From Globisporangium splendens (Eukaryota; Oomycota; Peronosporomycetes; Pythiales; Pythiaceae), in contig VFIW01000010.1 in NCBI GenBank assembly GCA_006386115.1, forward strand, positions 496,001-560,000: DNA of 64,000 bases, given 5' to 3'. The translations under genes and the position numbers were made by a program. Under the pieces are notes generated by a model. It saw nothing but the letters and a program-made list of their open reading frames with translations. It made no database searches and was not told the DNA's origin. Position 1 is the first letter of the stretch. The number at the start of each line of letters is the position of its first letter. Positions 42,296 to 54,596 of the stretch are shown piece by piece.

Positions 42296-43854
42296 ATGGG
42301 CAACGAGAGCTCGACGCTGGCCCACGACGACGCGGGCGACGGGCACCACCGGCCGCGGCGCGCGTCGTCGGCCGAGGGCGCAGAGCTGGAGGCCGCGTAC
42401 TGCGGCTTCCGCGTGCTGGGTATCCAGGAGCAGTCGCCTGCGTCCCGCGTGGGCTTCGTGTCGTTCTTCGACTTCATCCTCGAAGCCAATGGCATCCGAC
42501 TGGTACCTGTGCATGGAGAACTGCGTTATGGGATGATACCTTCACTGTTTTTAATATATGTGCTGTATGTGTGTATATAGGATACGAAAGACTCGACGCT
42601 GATGGAGCTGATCGCGCAGAGCGAGGAGCATCCGATGCAGCTCACGGTGTACAACGTCAAAGCCCAGACCACGCGCGGTGCCGTAGCCCTCCATGCGCTT
42701 GTCTTTCCCTGTCGTCATTAAACTCACAGATTCGCGTGCATTCGTGTACGAATATATACAGAATTGGAGCTAACGCCAAGCCGCGAGTGGCCGGGCAAAG
42801 GGCTCTTGGGCGTCACGATCCGCTTCGATTCGTACGAGGGTGCCGAAGACCAATTGCTGCATGTGCTGGTCAGTATTTCATTCATTCCGATGCGTTTTTT
42901 AACAGTGCTTGTGGATAAATCTGAGTCTCTCTATCTATTGTGCAACGCTGTGGATGTGGCAGAACGTGGTGCCGAAATCGCCTGCGGACCGTGCCGGACT
43001 GAAACCCGAGACGGACTATCTGTTGGGCACTCCCGAGCGCGTGTTTCGCGATCCGGAAGATCTGCAGGACGAGATCCTCGAGGCACTAGAAGACACGTTC
43101 CAGTGCTATGTCTACAAGTGAGTACTGCGCCTGTCTTCTATCATTGCGACTTTGTGTCGTGCTCATTGCCTTTTTGGAATTGTAATTACCTGGTGACTAT
43201 AGCACGGAACTGGATCAAGTGCGGATTGTGTCGATCGCGCCGAGTGAATACTGGGGTGGCGACGGTGTCCTAGGTGCCGAAGTCGCGCATGGTGTACTGC
43301 ATCGGCTGCCGACGTCCACTCGCCACACCATTGGCTCGTCGGTCGGGTTTGTCAACTTGTCCAAGGATGCCAAAGCCGCCACGGACGCCTTCAGTACGTC
43401 TATTTAGTTGAATAGCCTTCGTGGAGCTATGTGCTTATAATTGGTCATGTTTGTGTCCTCAAATGCGTTTCTAGTGAAACGAAGTCGACCATTGACGGAG
43501 TCTGAGTCAAACACAGCTGTAGTGGACGGCACCTCAGAGGCAAAGGACGATGCTGCTCAAGACCAGCAGGAGGGTTCTATAGCAGCCGGTCGACAACAAG
43601 CAACAGGCGTCGAAGACTCCAGTTCAGCACTGCAAGATCAAGCGAACGAAGCCGTTCAGCAGGACGCAAAAACACAAGAATCTCCGTCCGTTGACGCTCC
43701 TGACAACGACCGAAAGCAGCACGAGGCGACACCAGAGCAGCCATCGCCTCCTGCTCCTTCGCCGCCTCAAAAGCCCCGATACACTGCGCGCACTGACATG
43801 CGGTTCCCAATGTCGACGGTCGAAGTCTACGTGGATCCCTACCAACTTTCCTGA
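42296..43854 (+). CDS. GRASP: Golgi reassembly stacking protein (GRASP55/65)
   Basis: Six exons 42296..42502, 42581..42677, 42762..42868, 42963..43117, 43203..43393 and 43475..43854 join in frame, 378 residues. 'MGNESSTL' offers an N-myristoylation site at Gly2. PDZ1 begins 'GFRVLGIQEQSPASRVGFVS' with 'FFDFILEANGIRL'. PDZ2 begins after 'VTIRFDSYEGAEDQLLHVL' with 'NVVPKSPADRAGLKPETDYL' and ends at 'VRIVSIAPSEYWGGDGVLGA'. The last ~140 residues are a Ser/Pro/Gln-rich tail, as in other GRASP proteins. GRASPs tether Golgi membranes and serve unconventional secretion. The Golgi-anchoring glycine and both PDZ folds are intact. Convergent with the Sel1 gene, 133 bp away. Confidence 0.93.
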
Positions 43855-43987
43855 GCTACACGTTACCGCCATAGGAAACACAGGGGCTAAATGCGTGTGC
43901 GACATGTATTTGTACAACTCAGTCCATCATGCAGGGCTCTTTTTCTTATTGCTTTTTTTTTCTGTTCTATTTGGACGTATAAATGCC

Positions 43988-45750
43988 TTATTCCTCTTGC
44001 TGCTCTTCTTGCACTTTTCGCAGCATCTTGAGAATCGACTCGGCCGTGGCTTCGTTGCGCGGCACGCCGCGGCCGAACGAGTACATCTCGGCGAGGTTCT
44101 TCCACGCCTCCATCGAGTGGCGGTCGGCAGCCTCCTGGTAGTAGTAGAACGCTCGCTCGTAGTCCTTCTTCACGCCGAGACCCTGATAGTAGATCGTGCC
44201 GAGGCAGCAGAACGCGTCCGCGCTCCCAGCGTCGGCCGCCGCCAGGTAGAAGCGGCGCGCTTGCTCCAAGTCCTCGGGGAACTCGTCGCTGCCGTGGAAG
44301 TAGATGTCGGCCATGCAGAACAACGCGTCTTCGTCTTCCAACTCGATCGCGGCATCCAGGTGCTCGAGAAACTTGGGCTGATCCGCCTCGACCTTGGCCA
44401 CGGGGTCACCCGAGCGGTACAGTTGCGCCAAGTAGAAGTGCGCGCCGCCGTGACCCTTTTCCGCAGCCTTGTTGATCAGCATGAGCGCGCTGTCCATGTT
44501 CGCCTCAATGCCGAGCTCTTCGTCGCCATGGTGCAGCAAGTGGCCCATAAAGAATTGCGCCGAGGCGTCTCCGACTTCGGCGGCTTTGACGAAGTACGGG
44601 ATCGACGCGCTCTTGCTGGCCGGGAATGGCGGCTCAGCGTCCTCCACGCCGTCATAGAGCATCAACCCGAGGTTGTAGAGCGCGTCGGGGTGCGGGTTCG
44701 GATCACGCGCCGACGCAGCGCGCGAGTACCATTCGCTCGCGGCAAACGCAAGCGGTGGCTCCTGGCTCAAGCAGAGGTTTCCCAGCTGCACATGTGCTTC
44801 ACGGTGGCTAAGATAAAGCAATACGATCGGGATTAGTACTCCTTCAACGCCACAACAAATCCAATATATACGATTCGTACTTGTTGTCGGCCGCACGTCG
44901 GATCCATTCAACCGCCTTTGTCGAGTCTGCCTTCTCGAGCTGTTCGAGCTCGCTGCCATCTTGCAGGTCCTTCAGCGGACGCACCTTGATCTTCGGATCC
45001 AAGAATTGCTTCAGTGTCGTGCCAAACGCGCGATCGAGTTCATTCACCGTCGCATGCTGGACGATCGACGTCTTGCCTTTCTTGCCCATGCGACCAATCG
45101 GCTTCGCAGAGCTGTTCGCTTGCAGATACTCCTTGTACGCTTTGCGTGCGCTCTTGCGGATACTGCGAATGTCCTGCGGATCGTCGGCGCGGTAGTTCTG
45201 ACGGCGCTTGGTCTCCACGTCCAGGACGAGCTTTTCGTCCTCATCGTCGCCTTCTTCTTCATCGTTCGCGCCATGCTCGTCGTCTTCATCGTCGTCCAAG
45301 AGCAGACTGCCCAGCAGGTACTGCGCTTCGCCGATGTCATCGTTCGCCGCGACGCCGAGGTACCCCATCGCGCTTTCGAGGTCGTCATTCTCGATCAGCT
45401 CCTTCGCCTTCTTGAGCGCACGAAGACCCTGCGCATATACGACAGCGATCACGTTAGCATCGTCATGCCAGCTAGACTGACTGAGAGAACATCGCGAGTG
45501 CGCAACCGCTTCATAAGCACCGCTAAAAGCGTACCTCATCGCCACTGGCGGACGCGCTGAACGCTCGCACAAGCGCCTGACGAGCGACACCAAATGATTG
45601 CGCTTGCTGCTGAGCGCAGGACGCGACGGCGCTGGTGAACTGTAGCGACTGGCGCACCACGTGACGCATCACGTGACGCTGCGCAGGCGCACCGGCATGC
45701 GCGAGGACCGCGCGGCTCAAGGCGCCACTTCGACGCACCACGCGTTGCAT
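43988..45750 (-). CDS. Mitochondrial Sel1-repeat (TPR-like) protein
   Basis: Exons complement(43988..44807, 44881..45428, 45535..45750), 527 residues. Exon 1 encodes a classical mitochondrial presequence: 'MQRVVRRSGALSRAVLAHAG' through 'ALVRAFSASASGDE', rich in Arg/Ala/Ser and poor in acids. The middle has an acidic stretch (DDDEDDEHGANDEEEGDD). The C-terminal half is a run of Sel1-like repeats: 'AHVQLGNLCLSQEPPLAF', 'DALYNLGLMLYDGVED', 'ASAQFFMGHLLHHGDEEL', 'GGAHFYLAQLYRSGD', 'DALFCMADIYFHGSDEF', 'ADAFCCLGTIYYQGLGV', 'MEAWKNLAEMYSFGRGVP'. Sel1 repeats usually scaffold complexes. The precise mitochondrial role is unknown. The start was chosen for the presequence; an in-frame upstream ATG exists at 45795. 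Confidence 0.85.
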
Positions 45751-45859
45751 TATCCTTTCTTGTGAATTCTTGTGGAATGCCACCAGCGCTGCCATGCGAA
45801 TCAATCGATCTCTCGAGTGTATGCATTGGTGGATCACATGCATCCGCTCCACTGTTGTG

Positions 45860-45984
45860 GCGGATCCGCTCCTTCCTACAGTGCATCCGCTCGCTGAGAA
45901 CTTCAGTGGATCCACCTGAAGAGTGGATGTAGCTTTCGTGGATCCACCTTGATCCGCTGATGTGTCGTTGCGAAGTGGATCCAC
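45860..45984. promoter_or_regulatory. Cluster of GTGGATCCAC palindromes in a divergent promoter
   Basis: Three perfect copies of the 10-bp palindrome GTGGATCCAC (45906-45915, 45938-45947, 45975-45984) and one variant GCGGATCCGC (45860-45869). They lie in the 327 bp between the start codons of the Sel1 gene and the EGF-repeat gene. Related half-sites (gcatccgctc, tgatccgctg) lie between them. Spacing is 32-46 bp centre to centre. Likely binding sites of a dimeric factor, or possibly structured leader RNA. Confidence 0.5.
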
Positions 45985-46077
45985 CGCGAAACTGACAGGA
46001 TGATCATCAAACGGCGTGGCTCGAAGAACGGCACATTTGGCTGCGCACACATCAATTCGCGCATTCATCTGACGGTA

Positions 46078-47282
46078 ATGACGCGCTCCGTGCAGCGGTT
46101 CCACAGCACAGCTCTGCTTTGGGCTGGACTACTCCTGCTGCTTGTGACGTTGCCGATCAAAGTGCACGCTGAGAGCTGTTGCCCGAACCAGCGCAGCGAC
46201 CATGGCACGTGCACGACCATGGGCAACGGCTGCGTCTGCTCGTGCTTCAAAGGATTCCTCGGTGGCGATTGCTCTCAGCGTACGTGTCCATAGCCTGTGG
46301 AGTACTACCATGCAGTTGCCTAATTGTTTGTGTCGGGATTTGACAGGCGCGTGTCCGATGGGGCCGGCGTGGAGCGACATCGCGGTGGCGACGGACCGAG
46401 CGCACTTGCCGACAGTCTGCTCGAATCGCGGTTCCTGCGACTACAGCACGGGAAAATGCACGTGCGACTCCGGATTTACTGACCTCGCTTGCAACCGACG
46501 TGCGTCAGATGTCGATTCTGTTTCTGTGTGTGTGTGTGTGTGTGTGTGTGGATGCTGTTGTTGTCCGTCACTCTGACTTGGATGAGTATGTGTTTCTAGT
46601 CGCTTGCGCCAACGATTGCTCGATCCGCACATGCCCCAGTGGCATCGCGTGGTTCGACTTGCCCATCTCGGACAATCGCGCTCACAGAGTCGCAGTTTGC
46701 TCGGGTGTCGGTGTCTGCGACACTTCCAAGGGCGAATGCGTGTGCCCTGCACCATTTGAAGGCGCATCATGCGAGCGTATGAAGTGCTCTGGCATTGAGC
46801 AGCCTTGCAACGGTAACGGACGATGCGTGACAATGGCCGAATTAGCACGCCAAGCGCGCAACAATGGGGAGCCGATCGCGATTACCTACGGGAAAACGCC
46901 AAACAATCCAAAGATCTGGGACTTCAATAAGATCCAAGGCTGCCTTTGCGACGAAGGGTTCGAAGGTCATGATTGTTCACTTCGATCCTGTCCACGAGGT
47001 GATGATCCACGCACCACAGGACAAAGGCGCGAGGTCCAAACGATTCTGTGCTCGCATACGCAGGTTACGACGTTCACGCTCAGTTTCCGTGGCGAGTCGA
47101 CGCAGCCTTTATCATCCGATATCACCGCTTTGAACCTTCAGAATGCCCTAGGCGCAGTCAAGTCGATCGGGCTGGTCAATGTCAAGTACTCGAGCGGCAC
47201 CAGTGCCTGCACGCTGACTGGAACAAACAAGATCTCGATCGAGTTCATCTCGGCGCTCGGAGACGTTCCCCTCTTCGCGTGA
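46078..47282 (+). CDS. Secreted EGF/tenascin-like repeat protein, 3' end damaged
   Basis: Exons 46078..46279, 46347..46499 and 46600..47282 keep frame. The N-terminus has a signal peptide (cleavable after 'LLVTLPIKVHA'). Three or four Cys-rich EGF-like modules follow: 'CTTMGNGCVCSCFKGFLGG', 'CSNRGSCDYSTGKCTCDSG', 'CSGVGVCDTSKGECVCPAP', and 'GCLCDEGFEGHDCSLRSCP'. 'DRAHxxxVCSxxGxCD' units are shared with oomycete secreted proteins. A beta-rich module ends at 'SALGDVPLFA' and a TGA. Coding sequence continues in another frame (47285-47390, 'FTIDCDSVGTSIRGTVENAE') and, after a likely intron, 'GICNYGTGRFACFDG' to a stop at 47611. So a frameshift near 47277 and a lost splice donor near 47390 probably truncate the gene. 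Confidence 0.7.
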
Positions 47283-47613
47283 ATCTAGGAGCAAACGCTG
47301 CTTTCTTTCCAGTGTTCACCATCGACTGCGACAGCGTTGGCACCTCCATTCGTGGCACGGTCGAGAACGCCGAATGCTCCAACAAGCGAATAGTGCTCGC
47401 TTTTACTTCGCCTTCATGTGTGATCGTTCGTTGACTTGATTTTGAACTGTTTGTGCATCCAGCGGCATTTGCAATTACGGCACAGGACGATTCGCCTGCT
47501 TCGATGGAATGATCAGCAGCAATGGGCAAAGCGCGATCGGCCTTCGTGAGGACTGTGGGTGCATTTTACCACTTGAAGATCCCCTCGCAAAGAACCTGCT
47601 GCTTCAAGGTTAG
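47283..47613 (+). pseudogene. Continuation of the EGF-repeat gene in shifted frames
   Basis: In the +1 frame 'NLGANAAFFPVFTIDCDSVG' and 'TVENAECSNK' continue the preceding protein. The expected donor after 'CSNK' reads 'cgaata', not GT. The next exon begins at 47463 ('GICNYGTGRFACFDGM') and ends at a TAG (47611). Either an eroding 3' half or errors in the sequence. Confidence 0.5.
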
Positions 47614-47844
47614 CCTTGATGATATTGCTTTTTCTACGATACAACATCAGATTAGCGAAATGCCATCTAAAGAAGCAGAAGTGTCCATTTGATAGATACG
47701 TGATTCACCTACCATTTCCCTTTGCTCTGGTACCTTCGATGCTACATCTAATACACTTTGTTGCGAATTCTCGTCGATATAACCATTTAAAATAGCGAGA
47801 GACACAAAATACCGTCGATAGATACATATGGGCGATTTTCCTTC

Positions 47845-50800
47845 TCAGCTGGCTGTGACTTCGTCCCACTCGTATCCAAGCACACGCGCCATGAACCCAG
47901 ACTTGGACTCTTTCTGAGCAGAGCGCATCTTGAACACAGCGTGGCACGTACGACACACGCGCTGAGGGTCCTTCACAGACTTTCCTCCACTCGTGAGCCG
48001 ACCAGGGAAATCCTTCGGGAAGTGGTGCATTTCTACCGTGAATGAGGAGCAGTCCGAACAGCAAATGCGACCACAGTGACGGCAGTGGTGGCGACGGTTG
48101 CCAAACTTGAAGTTCGAGTTACACAGCATGCACATCTTGCGCGACTTCTCGTCGATCCATGTCGGCGGCTGGGTAATCGCGCTAAATAGTTTCTTCATGT
48201 ACTTCTTATTCACGACCTCGACAACCAGGCGCCCCTTGTCGTCTGGTTGGTTCAGGTAAGCGCCATGACGAATCAGCGTGCACGCAATGTCAATGAGTTC
48301 CCGCTCAACAGCCACGTGCAGCAAAGTCGAACCGTCAGGAAGAACGACGTTTGGATCGGAGCCCTTCGACAGGAAAAGTTCCGTGATTGCAGGATCTGTT
48401 TGTCGTGTAGTCAAAACGTGAACGACCAAAGGCGTTTGAAGACGAGCGTTCACTTTATCAACCTCAGCACCATGCTTGACCAAGTAGTCGACCAATCGGT
48501 ACCCATTCTTACGGTCGCGAGCCACAGCAAAGTGGAGAGCATTGTTCTCGTTGCGATCGGTCAAAAGGATGAGATCTCGAACGTCTTCGGCCTTGCAAAG
48601 CTCCATAACGATGGAGTAGTGGCCCTTGCGAACAGCAAGGTGCATCGCTGTTTGGTGGTGCTTCAGTTCGCGGAACAACACGTCCGCTTTGAACTTAAGC
48701 AGCAACTTCACAATTTGAGCGTCACCTCGGTCGACGGCTTCGATGAGTGGAGTACGACCTTCAGCATTCACAATGTTCGGGGTGCAACCAGCTTCAAGGA
48801 GCATGCGAGCCACATGAGCGTCCTTGGTCAAGTGCAACGGCGTGTTGCCATCATCATCAACAGCAACCACATCGGCTTCCCAATCCAGCAAAATGCCAAC
48901 TACTTCCAAGTTGGAGTACATCGACGCCGTGTGAAGTGGTGTGCGCCCACGACGGTTACGTGCATTGATGTCCGACCCGTTTTGAAGTAGCTTGAGTACA
49001 TCACGCTCATTGCAACAGTTGGCTGCTACGTGGAGCACCGTATCACCCGGGTCCATTGCCACAGAGCGAGGTCCGTCGCCAATCGTAGCTCTGCTATCCC
49101 GCATGTCATTGTTGTGGTCTCTTGTGAAGCGAAAGCGTGAAGTTCCGCGCTTTCGCGACGCATCGTCAATGTTGGACACCAGAGGACTTGGAGTACTCTC
49201 TTCCGACGAATCGTCCGACACTGGATCCGAAGAGGCTGATTGGGTGGACTCAGCAGTAAGTCGTCTGCTTTGCTCTTCCTTTTCGATCTCAGCCAGCTTG
49301 CGCTGCTCTTCCATTCGCTTCTGTTCGTCCAGCCGATTCTGCTCTTCCAATCGCTTCTGTTCTTTCTTCTTCAGCTCATCATTACGTCGCTGCTCCTCAA
49401 GCAGTTTTTGCTCAGCCAGTTGTTTTTCTCGGAGAAGAGCGGCTTGCTTCTGGCGATGGCGTTCTAGGAGCACGCGGAATCGACGGCGCGCAATAAAACC
49501 ACGAATGACTCGTTGCGCGACAAGAGATGCCTCCTTCGTTTTCTGAAATCGTCGGTGTCCAAGCATTGCGCGAACTGCAGCTTGGATAAGAACCACGAAT
49601 TCACCGTATCGCTTGGCCAACTGAGCTTCAACGAACTGAATAGCCGACCGACGGAAAAACACACGCGTGACACCGACTTGAATACCAGCCACAGCAAACG
49701 CCTCTTGTTGATTGCTGAAGGAATTGTTTTCCAGTTCAGGGTATCTTTCTGCATGAGCTTTCAGCAAGTATTCAACCAGGAGATTTGATGCCTGTTTTCT
49801 CTCGTCGGCATCGAAAAACTCGTTCGATCCAGCTTCTTCAGGGATTTTGCGCAAGTAGGTGCCATTTGCCAGCGGACGGTATCTCTTGATGAACTGCTGA
49901 TGCGCAATTCTCACTGGATAACCAGCTCGGTTCACTCGAACAGCTTCCAACACTCCGCCTGCCTTGAGCTGATCACAGATGCGCTTGGAGTTGAAAATGG
50001 CTGGCTTCGCAACATCGTTTGGCTTGAGACATCGCACGTAATGACAGCTAGTCACGCTGATCGTTTCGATCAACTCCTTCAGCTGGTTTCGAAATTGAGA
50101 TCCCAAACTGACTCGACCGGCAACACTTCCGGCTCTGCCTTTCAAGATTCCTTGAGGCTTCTTTGGGGCTGACACGCGTCTCCCTTCAGTGAGTTTGAGC
50201 AAGCTACGCACAAATGGTTTGGACGATCGCTTGATCACATTCGTGATTTCTGGGTACAGCACATCCTTGTTCTTCTCGCAGAAGCCAAACGTATCATACG
50301 ACACTTTTCCGGCGTAGTGGTGAATGACGAAATGGTGGTTGGCTTGCTGCGTCTTGTCAGCACTGAAATGCGCATGAGCGTCGTGTTGACGATACAGCTT
50401 CCGGGCAAAGTTGCGGTCATTTCCCTGAGGAACAATACACTCTTCATCCAAGCCATTCAAGATACCGAATGGCTTGCCTTGAATCAAATCAATACAAGCG
50501 CTGTTGTCCGGGAAATTGATGAAACTCCACTTGATCTGCTCTCGCTCGTACATCTCTTGCTCCAAGCGCAAAACTGTAAGGTTGAAGTGCTGCTGCAGAG
50601 TTTCGTTCGCATAGTTGATGCACAACTGCTCGAAGGAGTTGTGCTCCAGGTCTTCAAAGCCGAAAATATCCAGCAGACCGATGAAAGATGTGCTTCGTTG
50701 GTCGCATTCCACAATCTCGTTGATCCGACTGACTAACCAGTCGAACAATTTCCCGTAGATGAAGCGCGCGAGAGCGTCACGGGTGTTTTCCGCGGCGTCA

Positions 50801-52237
50801 GGAAGCAAGCTGATCGTGTACGTCTCATCCTTCGCTTGGATTTTTCGGCTACAGATTGCTTCTTCGAGTCCCGCTTTGTCGACTTCAAGGTAATTCAGAA
50901 CCACTTGCATCGATTCTTCACAAGAGTCCGAGATAGTGGATCCTTCCGTACCAGATTCCAATTGCTTCTCGTCAAACTCAAGGTTGCCAAGGTGCAGAAG
51001 AGCCGAAATCGTCACGAAAATGCTCTCCATAATCTCTTCATCGAAGCCCATGACCTGCATCGCGTTTTTCAGGATCCTGAACTGTTCTGCATCATCGACA
51101 CCATCCTTTCGCTTGATACACGTGCTTTGATTCAGGTAGTGAAACTCTGTCGGAGCCATCAACTTCCATCGCTCTTTCTCCTCACTCGACGCACCAGCAA
51201 TTATTTCGTAGAAAATATGGTAGTTGCGCTCGGATTCGGCTTGGTACCCCAGTCGAACTTTTTCGAGCAAGTACGTCTGGATAGAAGCGCCGATCAAGTT
51301 GCCGCGCTCAGAGAACTGCATCTTGATGAACTTCCCGAAACGACTACTGTTGTCATTGCGGATTGTTCTGGCATTACCAAAGGATTCCAAAATCGGGTTG
51401 GACGACAAGACTTGCTTCATCACGTTCCCATCGTCTTCGGAGCTCTTCTGCGCTTGAGAGATCGTCGCCAAATACTGCATCACGAACTTCGTACTTTCCG
51501 TTTTACCGGCACCACTCTCGCCACTGACAAGGATCGACTGGTTGGATTGGCCGCCATGGGACGCCTTTACGAGTGGACTCATGAGCGAGCGGTAAGCCTT
51601 GTCCGCAATACTGAACACGTGCGGTGGCATATCCGGCACTTCGTTTCCTAGATCCCGTTTGTCTCCGTTGCGGATGTACTTGCGCATGATTTTGTCCGAG
51701 TAAATGCCAATGTCCTTGAATGGGTTGATAGCCAACAGGATTTCGCCTACAACGTCATCATACCCAGCAACACATCAGCACACACATCGTGCTTCCAGAA
51801 TAATCACATTATCACCATCGTACCTGTTAATGTGTAAATCTCGTTGATCTTGAAGCGTTCGTTCAGCGTATGGCAGATCCCCGGCTCATGCAAATGCGGC
51901 AACTGGATCAAGTCTTCCACAAGATCCTACACGCACGCACATCCCAACAACCCATCCAGTTAGGAACAATACACAATACATCAACCCATCAGGAACAAAT
52001 GTATACAAAAACGCTTACCATATCGTGGCTGTTGGCGAGCATCATGTCGTGGATCTCCTCGTTCTCGAGCGCCGCGACGTCGACCGTGAGCATCTGGTCC
52101 TGGCGCGCCAGGGGGCCGTCGCTGTAGCGCACGCTCACCTCGCATCCCGCCGCGCTCTTGGTGAACTTGACGACGGTCGCGCGGTGCCACTCGTCGCTCG
52201 CGCCGTTGCGCATCCAGAGCCCGACGCCCTTCTCCAT
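47845..52237 (-). CDS. Unconventional myosin with IQ, ankyrin repeats and FYVE finger
   Basis: Exons complement(47845..51746, 51824..51926, 52019..52237), 1407 residues. In order: an SH3-like N-terminus (WMRNGASDEWHRATVVKF); the motor domain with P-loop GESGAGKT (~183-190), switch I 'NDNSSRFGKF', switch II 'LLDIFGFEDLEHNSFEQL' and the actin-site 'CHYVRCLKPN'; then converter and IQ-like segments ('VLIQAAVRAMLGHRRFQ', 'VAQRVIRGFIARRRFR'). Next come a Gln/Glu/Arg coiled coil (~830-900), a Ser-rich linker, about seven ankyrin repeats (~970-1230), and a C-terminal FYVE finger with WIDE, RHHCRHCGRICC and RVCRTC. Myosins with ankyrin and FYVE are an oomycete speciality. The FYVE domain predicts endosomal PI3P binding, hence vesicle transport. 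All active-site residues are present. Confidence 0.95.
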
Positions 52238-54006
52238 CGTCTATTAGTCGCCTCTTTAACCACTGGGACCACCCGCGCCACCAGCCGCGCGTCGAACGAA
52301 CTGACGAGTGCGCGAATGTGGGAACGTGTCGTTGCCCTTTTCTTTTGCGGCAGGAGTGATTGTCACGCCAACAGCAAATGCGCAGAAGAGGAAGTCAGTG
52401 CGGGAGGACGAGGGCGGACTTCTGGTATGCAAACGCCGTAGATAAATGGAACGCAGGTCTTCCGCGCGTCGTCCTTTTTGATACTGGGGAAAGCAGTCAG
52501 TGCGCGCGCGCGTGAGTTGTGATTTTCTTCGCGGAGGGAGAACAGGTTGCGAAGACGCTGCTGCTTGTGGGCGGACGCACTGTGTGTTGCGATTGCGTAC
52601 AGATGGACTGAGGCGGCTGTCTGACTTGCTTGCGAAGAAGGCGACGAAGGACGCAGCGTTTTATTGGCAGAGGAGTGATGGTCTGCAAAGATGGCTAGGG
52701 GTCGGGGTCGCAATGTCGCTAAATTTAGCCGCGCTTTCGCAAGGCGTCGCTAGTTGAACCCTAGTCTCGTGCGATTTCAGCCAATGGGAGGATAGAGAAG
52801 ACAGCAACTTGCCTGAAAGAGCCAGCAGAACAGTTGACCCGAGTGTCATATCGGGTGAACAGGTGGAGCGCCAGGTGGCTGGCGTGCTTTTGCCTCGAGA
52901 CACCGTTCAGTTCCCCTTCCCCCTTGTTGTTTCCGCCTCTTGGATGGCTGGATTATAACTTTTGGATTTTTGGCCGAATAAAATGAAAGCGCGAGCAGTT
53001 TACAGCTAAAACGCAGTGATTTAGAGAGAGTTAGTCGAAAGTGGCTGCATCGTGCTGTCGCAAACGCTGTGTGGATGGTCACAGGCTGCTCCAGAGAAAA
53101 TGGAGTTTTTTGACGCGAAAATTCTCTCTTTCTAGTTGCACGCACGCACGCCAGTCAGCTGTGTGGTGGCACGAAGCGAGATGTCATGTGATTGATTTTC
53201 TTTCTGCGGCAGAGACAGCGCCGTTCAAACAGAGAATCGTGCGAGAGGAAGTGATGATGGAAGAATGAGAAGAATGGGGTGTTGATACCATGCTGGATCA
53301 CCGATTCGCAACATCTAAAATCTCAAAGAGAAAAGCGAGAACACACTGTGGAGAACCGAATGCTTGGGTCAAGCGAGCTTGTCTGCTGCATTTGTGCTGG
53401 GGGCGGAAGAGTCGCTGCGCAGATGGTTCTGGGTACTGAACTGGATGTGTGATGGTCAGTCGTCCCCATTTTACTGAACGTGAAGAAGAGCGAGTGGGTT
53501 CACAATTCATTCCCCCTTCCAAATAAGTGTCCTCTCTTTTCAAGGAACATATGCAGTATAGAAAGGTTCGACAAAGATGTAACCTTTTTATACTGAATAT
53601 ATTGCCAACATCAACAGCTCGCACCTGAGTTATTGATCTTAGCAATGTACAGAGCGTATTCGATATGTGGAGGTAAGGATTGCCCAAGAGATCTTTTGCA
53701 GGCGGCGCCGACTTTCACAATGGCACAACGGCGCTGTCACTCGACTTTACATGCCAGATCCAGTCAGATCAGCGTGTGCATATGTCTGTGACCTCATGAG
53801 CTTGACGAGCGTCATGTCGACATGTGGAAAAGCGCGATATGCCGAAATAAATCATTACTTTACGTCTTGACTCCTATGCTATGGTACAGCGAATCTCCAC
53901 TGACTCGAATCAACAGTGCGATCCATGTCTGCAAGCGCGCGCTTACACGACAATGAGCTCATGGCGTCATATGGCTGCGCGACCTTCAACAAAGCGCCTT
54001 CCGTTT
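52238..54006. other. 1.8-kb intergenic, no supported gene
   Basis: Upstream region of the myosin gene and 3' flank of the next small gene. Frames near 52025-52441, 53298-53687 and 53881-54212 have no motif and no matching splice sites. Nothing further to report. Confidence 0.5.
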
Positions 54007-54434
54007 CTACGAGAGCAACTGCTTGGGTGTCACGGCCTTCTCCATCACGCGACCCACGTACGCCTCGCAGAATTTGTGCAGGTCGTCACCTTGTGGTGTG
54101 CTCTCAGCGTCGGATGACGCAGGGCTTGGTGCGAATGCAGCAAATGGCGATGGCGCGCGCGCCGCCGCCAGCTGCAGACCCGTCTCGCGGTCCACTTCTT
54201 TTGCCACGATGAGGCGCTTCCGCGGTGTGCACGGTCTAATACGCGCAACGGATGATGCAGACAAGTCAGCAGAGCTGTATGATGCGATAGCGAGGTGATA
54301 TGCATACACACGCACCGCTCTGCTTCGGACGGCATGCTTGTATGATGAGCCTGTGTATGCATCTTGTGCTTGCGGGCGATGCGTTTTCTGAAGTGCTCAC
54401 CAGCAGTTGAAGTGAAAGCCACAGACTGCAGCAT
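54007..54434 (-). CDS. Small protein of unknown function (115 aa)
   Basis: Two exons complement(54007..54235, 54316..54434), joined in frame by a clean GT-AG intron of 80 bp. The N-terminal third is basic ('EHFRKRIARKHKMHTQAHHT'), the middle has 'PCTPRKRLIVAKEVDRETGL', then an Ala/Pro/Ser stretch. A short helical C-terminus follows: 'DDLHKFCEAYVGRVMEKAVT' then 'PKQLLS'. I do not recognise a family. Nuclear or cytoskeletal roles are possible but unsupported. It is divergent with the next gene across 162 bp. The joint gene model rests on the frame and splice sites only. Confidence 0.6.
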
Positions 54435-54596
54435 AAGATGCGCGCGTGCGTATATTTATCGCCAACACCATCGTGAACCCATCCACCAGTTCACGAGGAC
54501 AGGAGGCAGCAGAACACAGACAAGATGCGTCTCGCTTTTTATAGACACACCAGCACATTTTGAGCAGCATTCCGGCCATGACGCGTGCTATTGAAC

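Noticed and set aside
48247..51651. Several plus-strand frames (up to 271 codons) opposite the myosin
   Set aside because: Antisense of a clearly coding exon, no recognisable domains.
53298..54212. Open frames of 85-130 codons upstream of the small 115-aa gene
   Set aside because: No motif; overlap on both strands and lack of splice support.
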